Assembly: GCA_038042195.1 (NCBI GenBank)
Contig: JBBTET010000029.1
Coordinates: 21,149 to 85,148, forward strand
Source: JACRIM01 sp038042195
GTDB lineage: Bacteria > Planctomycetota > Phycisphaerae > UBA1845 > UTPLA1
DNA length: 64,000 nucleotides
Reading direction: 5' to 3'
Part shown: piece after piece, positions 59,434-64,000 of the stretch
Position numbering within the stretch: the stretch's first letter is position 1
Layout of the letters: the number at the start of each line of letters is the position of its first letter
Made by a program: the position numbers and the translations under genes
Notes under the pieces: model-generated
Told to the model about the DNA's origin: nothing
Databases searched by the model: none
The model's input: the letters and a program-made list of their open reading frames with translations, nothing else

Positions 59434-60303
59434 TTACAGTCGCACAATCTCGCCATACGACTCCGGCCTTCGGTCGCGGAAGAATTGCCAGGTGTTTCGC
59501 ACTTCTCGGATGAGGTCGAGGTTCATGTCGGCGATGACGACGTCATCCTCGGAGCGTTTGCCGACGGCGAGCATCTGGCCGCGCGGGTCGCAGAAGTAGC
59601 TCTGGCCGTAGAACTCGCCGAATCGCCACGGCTCTTCAAAGCCGGGCCGGTTGATTGCGCCGACGAAATACTGATTGGCCACGGCATGGGCGGGCTGCTC
59701 CAGCTTCCAGAGATACTCGGACAGGCCCGCGACCGTGGCCGATGGGTTGAACACCATCTCCGCGCCATTCAGGCCGAGGCAGCGCGCTCCGTCGGGGAAA
59801 TGCCGGTCGTAGCAGATGTAGACGCCGACCTTGCCGACGGCCGTGTCGAAGACGGGGTAGCCGAGGTTACCGGGCTTGAAGAAGAACTTCTCCCAGAAGC
59901 CGGGGGCGACGTGGGGGATGTGCATCTTTCGATACTTGCCGAGATAGGAACCGTCGGCATTGATGACGGCGGCGCTGTTGTAATAGACGCCGGGCATGTC
60001 TTCCTCGTACATGGGCACGATGAGGACGATCTTGAGCCGCTTGGCGAGATCGCACATGAGCTTGACGGTGGGGCCGTCGGGGATTTTCTCGACGAGGCTG
60101 TACCACTTCGTGTCCTGCTCGCAGCAGAAGTAGGGGCCGTAGAACAATTCTTGAAGGCAGACGACCTGCGCGCCCTGCTTGGCGGCCTGCTCAATGAGGC
60201 CGACATGCTTGTCGATCATGCTCTTCTTGATCTTCTCGATGGGGGCGTTGCCCGGCTCGGAAAGGGTGGCTTGAATGAGTCCGCCGCGAACGATGCGTGG
60301 CAT
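59434..60303 (-). CDS. Carbon-nitrogen hydrolase (N-carbamoylputrescine amidase / beta-ureidopropionase-like)
   Basis: The product has 289 residues. The nitrilase-fold triad is seen in CLQELFYGPYF (Glu), GKYRKMHIPH (Lys), and ICYDRHFPDGARCLG (Cys). It hydrolyses a carbamoyl amide, as in polyamine or pyrimidine breakdown; the family member cannot be fixed by sequence alone. No polyamine genes adjoin it. Confidence 0.85.
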   Translation of the reverse strand: MPRIVRGGLIQATLSEPGNAPIEKIKKSMIDKHVGLIEQAAKQGAQVVCLQELFYGPYFCCEQDTKWYSLVEKIPDGPTVKLMCDLAKRLKIVLIVPMYEEDMPGVYYNSAAVINADGSYLGKYRKMHIPHVAPGFWEKFFFKPGNLGYPVFDTAVGKVGVYICYDRHFPDGARCLGLNGAEMVFNPSATVAGLSEYLWKLEQPAHAVANQYFVGAINRPGFEEPWRFGEFYGQSYFCDPRGQMLAVGKRSEDDVVIADMNLDLIREVRNTWQFFRDRRPESYGEIVRL

Positions 60304-60395
60304 GGGGTTTCCTCCGAAGGGGGGAGTTTATCCGATGGCCGCCCCGGATGAAATGTGTTCCTTGCTGGCGCTTCGGGCTGGTTGGTGCCAACCGA

Positions 60396-63300
60396 TCACG
60401 GCGGGCAGGCGGGGCCGTTCAGTGCGGCCGTTGCCATCGCACTGATATCCGCGCTGGTGACGAGCCCGTCGTTGTTTACATCAGCGCATTGGCAACCCAG
60501 CGTCGGTGATCCGCCGTTGGCAGCGAGGAAGCACGCGATGAACTGGCGGATGTCGGTGCCACGAACCGCCGCGTCGCCGGTGAGGTCGCCACGACAGGTG
60601 CAGGGGCAATTCATCGGCACCTCAATCACCGCGTAGAACGGACCGCCGCTGTGGGCATCGTTCCAGCCGCCGGTCACGGCGTCGTTCATGACGACATAGT
60701 CTTCGTTTCCGATGTTGTTCGGCTCGCCGGGATTCCACGCTGTGTAACCCACGGGACTTCCATCCGCCCAGGTGAAAGTGTTCTCGACGGCGACGTCACT
60801 CAGGCCGATCCACACGTTGTGCGGCTGGCCGCCGTAATTTGCGAACGTGGCGCGGACAAACTCATTCTCCGCCGCGTCATCGATGGTCACGAGATTGCCG
60901 CCAATGGACTGGGCCTTTAGTTCCCCTTCGATCCAGGTGCCGGTCTGCGTAATGTAGTACTGATGGCAATTTGCCGGGTTGGTGATCGGCCCAGCCAGAA
61001 TCGCTGGCAATGGAACGGTCGTGACTTCAATCACGCCGCGATAGAGGCCGGCGAAACAGCTTGTCTCGTCGCGCCACACGCCTTCCGAAAGCATGAGTCC
61101 GTAGTCTTGATCGTCGGTGTCATTGGGTTCGCCAAGCTCCCAGTTGGTGTACGTGACGGGCTGTCCACTGGCCCATGCAAACGTGCCCTCGGCCGCGGCG
61201 TCGTTGATTCCAATGGACACGGCCGTGCCCTCGGCAAACCTGGCGCGGACCCACTCGTTCTCCGCTGCGTCGTTGATGGTGACCAGATTACCGCCCTTGG
61301 AGATGGCGAGTTGCTCGAGCGATGTCCACGGCCCTTGAGTGGTGTGATAGTACCAATGGCCATTGCCCGGATTTTGGAGTGGGCCTTCAAAGATGTCGGC
61401 GACAAGGATTACGGCCAGCAGCGTGTAATCACCTGAAGATCCGCCCTCGCCTCCGACGCGGACGTAGTAGGTTTGGCCGCTCGTCACGCAGAAATAGACC
61501 TGCGCATCCAGCCCGCAGGTATTCAGATCGCAGGCGATCTGATTCGCCGGCGTCATGGGGCAGCTGCTGTGAACGGAAATCACGCTGTCAAAGTTCGAAC
61601 CGTTGCACGTGTTGATCAGTCCAAAACCGCTCTGTGAGGGTGAGAACGAATAGATCTTTGCCGGCGACGGGCCCGCGCACGGTGATCCGTCACAGATCGG
61701 CGCGCCGACCGTTGAGTCATTGAAGAACGAGTTGTCCGGCAGCGGCGTGGCATTCTGGCAATCGCAGGCCTGAGGTACGGCGATGCACACATCCAGTCCG
61801 GTGCTATCGAACGACTCATCGCCGTTTCTGCCCACGACGAAGTCGAGCGTGTCGCCCGCTGCCACGGTGACAGTCCCCGCGAACGATCGATTATCGCCAA
61901 CGCCGGACCGGACATCGTCGAAGATCGAGGTGCCGTTATGCACGATGTGCACATCGGTGTCCCCGATATCCATGCCGTAGAACGTCGCACTCACCTGGAA
62001 CGTACCCGCGACCGGCGCTGTCCAGCGAACGACGCTGAACGAATCAACTCCCTCGTCCGCGGCACTGGGGCCGGGATGGAGCATCATCCGCCCCGCGGGA
62101 ACGATCACCTGCGGAAACGAGTCGATCGTCACGTTCGTTGCGGACTCGTTCTTCAGGACGAACGGCACGCCGAATGGCGAGACATCGGGGATATACCAAA
62201 TGGACAGCGGACCGGATTGGGAAAACGGCAGGCTGGTAGTGAACGACGAATAAACCGCCAGCGATGCATCGTTTAGGCTGGCTCGCGAACCGTACGACCA
62301 CGGCCCCGTCGGATTCGATACCGACGAGAAGTCCGTCGCCGCGTTCCAGTCGCATGCGCCCGAGCAATTTGAATTCACGCAGAGGCTGGCGTCGCCCTGG
62401 TATACCCCATTGAAGTGCGTACAGACGGTCTGCGAGACGCTGTCAACGCAGGTGTTTCCGGGCTGGCAGCAGGCACCCAGCGCGGGAGGCGGCCCGAAGC
62501 AGTCGACATCGAGGCAATTCGTGCCGAGGCCGTACCAAATGCCGGGCAAGTTGGCGCAATCGGATTCGGTCATTTGCAAGCACTCGTTGCTGTTGTTGCA
62601 ACAAGCGCCAATCGAGGGCATGGAGCAGGGGAAGGGAACGCACGATGTCCCTGCGCCATGGAAGGTGCCGAGATAATTCAACTCGCAATCAGACTGACTC
62701 GTGATGAAGCACACTCCGATTGTGTCACAACAAGCCCCGGTGCAGGTTGGGAAATCCGGATAATTACATATGACATTGACTCCCATGAATGTGCCGCCGT
62801 TGGTGGTGCAATCCGTCAGGGTAATGGAATCTTCGCACAGGTCTCCCGTACAACACGCGCCCGTACATATCGTTGAGCCGCAATCGCCGTTGATGGGGCC
62901 GGCAAAGAATCCGTTGAGCAGCGTTTTGCAGTCGTGCTGTGTCGCTATGACGCAGCCACCGAGGGTGCAGCAGGGACCGCTCGGAAGCGGGAAGGCGGCT
63001 TCATCGAATGACCAGAACTCAACGTCGTGATTCTCCGTAGCGAAGCCGGTTCCTGCCGTGAACCCCACCCAGGCGTCTCCCGAGCCGTCGAGGATGTTGT
63101 CGCCGCCGAGATTCTGGAGATCCAGGGCGATGTCGATGGTGGGCACATCCGAGCCGTCAAGAAAAACGAGCAGGACGCCGGGCCGATAGCGGATCAAGAA
63201 GTCGTGCCGTTGACCGTCGTTTAGATCGGTCTGTACGTTTACCTGGACCAGGGAATACTGATCGCTCGAATCGTTCCCCAGGAGACCTCGTGTTTGTATG

Positions 63301-63734
63301 CTGATGTGATTGTCGGTTTCTGGAAAGAAACCGAAGGTGTCGAACTCGATGGCAATGCTCCGAGAGATGCCGCCGTAGCCCAGGTCGCTGCCGCCCGCGC
63401 CGAGGGCGGTCGTGCTCTCATCCTGAATCACAAAGGCCATGCCGTCACCGGACATGCCGCCCGTCATCCGGATTCCGAAGGTGGTGTCGAACCCGTCCGA
63501 GACATGCTGCTTGGTTGTTGTGTACCACGCCGAGCCGGCTTGGCCAGAAATGTCGGGCGTCAGGCGCAGCACGATACCCGACTGCGCGGCATCGCCGTTG
63601 AGCGTCAGGTCGGCCACGCTGGCGAAGTCCGGGTAGTTGAAGTCGGCAGACGCACGGGGGGCTGACGCCGCGAGAGCGATGCCGAACGCAAGAACTGTCG
63701 TCGAACAACGTCGATTTAGACATGCAAGAGTCAT
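60396..63734 (-). CDS. Large secreted multi-lectin protein with dockerin-type C-terminus
   Basis: The product has 1112 residues. I start at ATG 63734 (MTLACLNRRC); the frame is open to 63812. Order: a signal peptide; an L-type (legume-like) lectin domain (about 30-255, with VIQDESTTALGAGGSDLGYGG and SIAIEFDTFG); five or so Cys-rich GACC repeats; a PPC-like or carbohydrate-binding beta region; two C-type lectin domains (NGHWYYHTTQGPWTSLEQLA and CHQYYITQTGTWIEGEL); and a dockerin tail (DLTGDAAVRGTDIRQFI, DVNNDGLVTSADISAMA). It probably binds sugars outside the cell or docks to a partner with a cohesin. Confidence 0.87.
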   Translation of the reverse strand: MTLACLNRRCSTTVLAFGIALAASAPRASADFNYPDFASVADLTLNGDAAQSGIVLRLTPDISGQAGSAWYTTTKQHVSDGFDTTFGIRMTGGMSGDGMAFVIQDESTTALGAGGSDLGYGGISRSIAIEFDTFGFFPETDNHISIQTRGLLGNDSSDQYSLVQVNVQTDLNDGQRHDFLIRYRPGVLLVFLDGSDVPTIDIALDLQNLGGDNILDGSGDAWVGFTAGTGFATENHDVEFWSFDEAAFPLPSGPCCTLGGCVIATQHDCKTLLNGFFAGPINGDCGSTICTGACCTGDLCEDSITLTDCTTNGGTFMGVNVICNYPDFPTCTGACCDTIGVCFITSQSDCELNYLGTFHGAGTSCVPFPCSMPSIGACCNNSNECLQMTESDCANLPGIWYGLGTNCLDVDCFGPPPALGACCQPGNTCVDSVSQTVCTHFNGVYQGDASLCVNSNCSGACDWNAATDFSSVSNPTGPWSYGSRASLNDASLAVYSSFTTSLPFSQSGPLSIWYIPDVSPFGVPFVLKNESATNVTIDSFPQVIVPAGRMMLHPGPSAADEGVDSFSVVRWTAPVAGTFQVSATFYGMDIGDTDVHIVHNGTSIFDDVRSGVGDNRSFAGTVTVAAGDTLDFVVGRNGDESFDSTGLDVCIAVPQACDCQNATPLPDNSFFNDSTVGAPICDGSPCAGPSPAKIYSFSPSQSGFGLINTCNGSNFDSVISVHSSCPMTPANQIACDLNTCGLDAQVYFCVTSGQTYYVRVGGEGGSSGDYTLLAVILVADIFEGPLQNPGNGHWYYHTTQGPWTSLEQLAISKGGNLVTINDAAENEWVRARFAEGTAVSIGINDAAAEGTFAWASGQPVTYTNWELGEPNDTDDQDYGLMLSEGVWRDETSCFAGLYRGVIEVTTVPLPAILAGPITNPANCHQYYITQTGTWIEGELKAQSIGGNLVTIDDAAENEFVRATFANYGGQPHNVWIGLSDVAVENTFTWADGSPVGYTAWNPGEPNNIGNEDYVVMNDAVTGGWNDAHSGGPFYAVIEVPMNCPCTCRGDLTGDAAVRGTDIRQFIACFLAANGGSPTLGCQCADVNNDGLVTSADISAMATAALNGPACPP

Positions 63735-64000
63735 GGTTTCCTCATTTCGTTTTGGCGCGACCTCCATGGTATTTGCGGGCTGTCGCGCACACCCTCTGAC
63801 AGGATATAGCACCTCCAGCCGCCTTTCTTAATCAAATGTTCTCTTTTCCCGAAGCCGTATGGAAATGAGTGAACGCCGATGTGTATGTACCCACGCACCT
63901 GACACCTTGCCTCTGACGCGACGAAACCGCGATACCCGGCTAAACTGGGGCTGTTGAAAAAGTCTCCGTTTTTTCTTGGTGTTGGCGGTGGTGTTTGGTA
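63735..64000. other. Upstream region of the lectin gene and window edge
   Basis: No gene is recognised. The stretch GGGGCTGTTGAAAAAGTC at 63947-63964 resembles the terminal repeat of several insertion sequences, but no transposase is inside the window. Confidence 0.35.

Overview
The window looks like a stretch of chromosome from a planctomycete-type bacterium. I infer this from gene content, not from a marker-gene search. The signs are prepilin-like proteins with the H-X9-DG C-terminal signature (1872-2777, 45658-46752), secreted lectin-like proteins ending in dockerin-type repeats (772-1881, 60396-63734), Cys-rich GACC repeats, a PEGA protein next to a PilT ATPase, and a tyrosine integrase that ends inside a tRNA gene. 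Coding density is high and the DNA is GC-rich.

Layout, left half. A terminator (299-339) and a cobalamin riboswitch with its own terminator (449-737) precede an overlapping gene pair: a secreted dockerin protein and a pseudopilin. Next come hldE on the minus strand, a ParA ATPase fused to a glycogen-binding-like (CBM48/AMPK) domain, and a TetR-paaABCD phenylacetyl-CoA epoxidase operon with a palindromic operator but no paaE. A minus-strand block follows: pilT, a PEGA protein, a condensation-like acyltransferase, ftsK, a small acidic lipoprotein, a sugar isomerase-like TIM barrel, mcsA-mcsB and a PTPS/QueD-family gene. The trp region holds trpB-trpA, then a P-type metal ATPase bracketed by inverted short repeats, then a second, diverged copy of only the 3' part of trpA.

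A mobile element of about 7.4 kb (25821-33285) sits in the 3' end of tRNA-Val(UAC), bounded by a 24-bp direct repeat. It carries an integrase, an iteron-like array beside a winged-helix protein, and a DnaB-like helicase, primase-polymerase and DUF669 genes coupled through ATGA/TGATG overlaps. It also carries an AlpA-type excisionase, a hypothetical protein whose ribosome-binding site lies in an inverted repeat, and a secreted cargo protein. The int reading frame crosses the att core, and the displaced continuation of that frame is at the other end of the element. Integration and excision should therefore swap the integrase C-terminus.

Right half. After a TAP-like hydrolase comes a Complex I membrane-arm operon, nuoH-J-K-(small lipoprotein)-L-M-N, with an N-terminally extended NuoH and no nuoI. 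Then follow a helical-bundle protein, a peptidoglycan amidase lipoprotein, a membrane protein plus pseudopilin pair, thrS and infC (probably with an AUU start), dinG, a membrane protein, a family 2 glycosyltransferase, a ComEA-like HhH protein, a STAS protein, a TPR membrane protein, comM/yifB, a toxin-antitoxin locus whose toxin is broken by a stop and a frameshift, a nitrilase-family amidase, and an 1112-residue multi-lectin secreted protein.

The best candidates for something undescribed are the B12-riboswitch-controlled dockerin/pseudopilin pair and the tRNA-Val element with its integrase tail swap and origin-like repeats.
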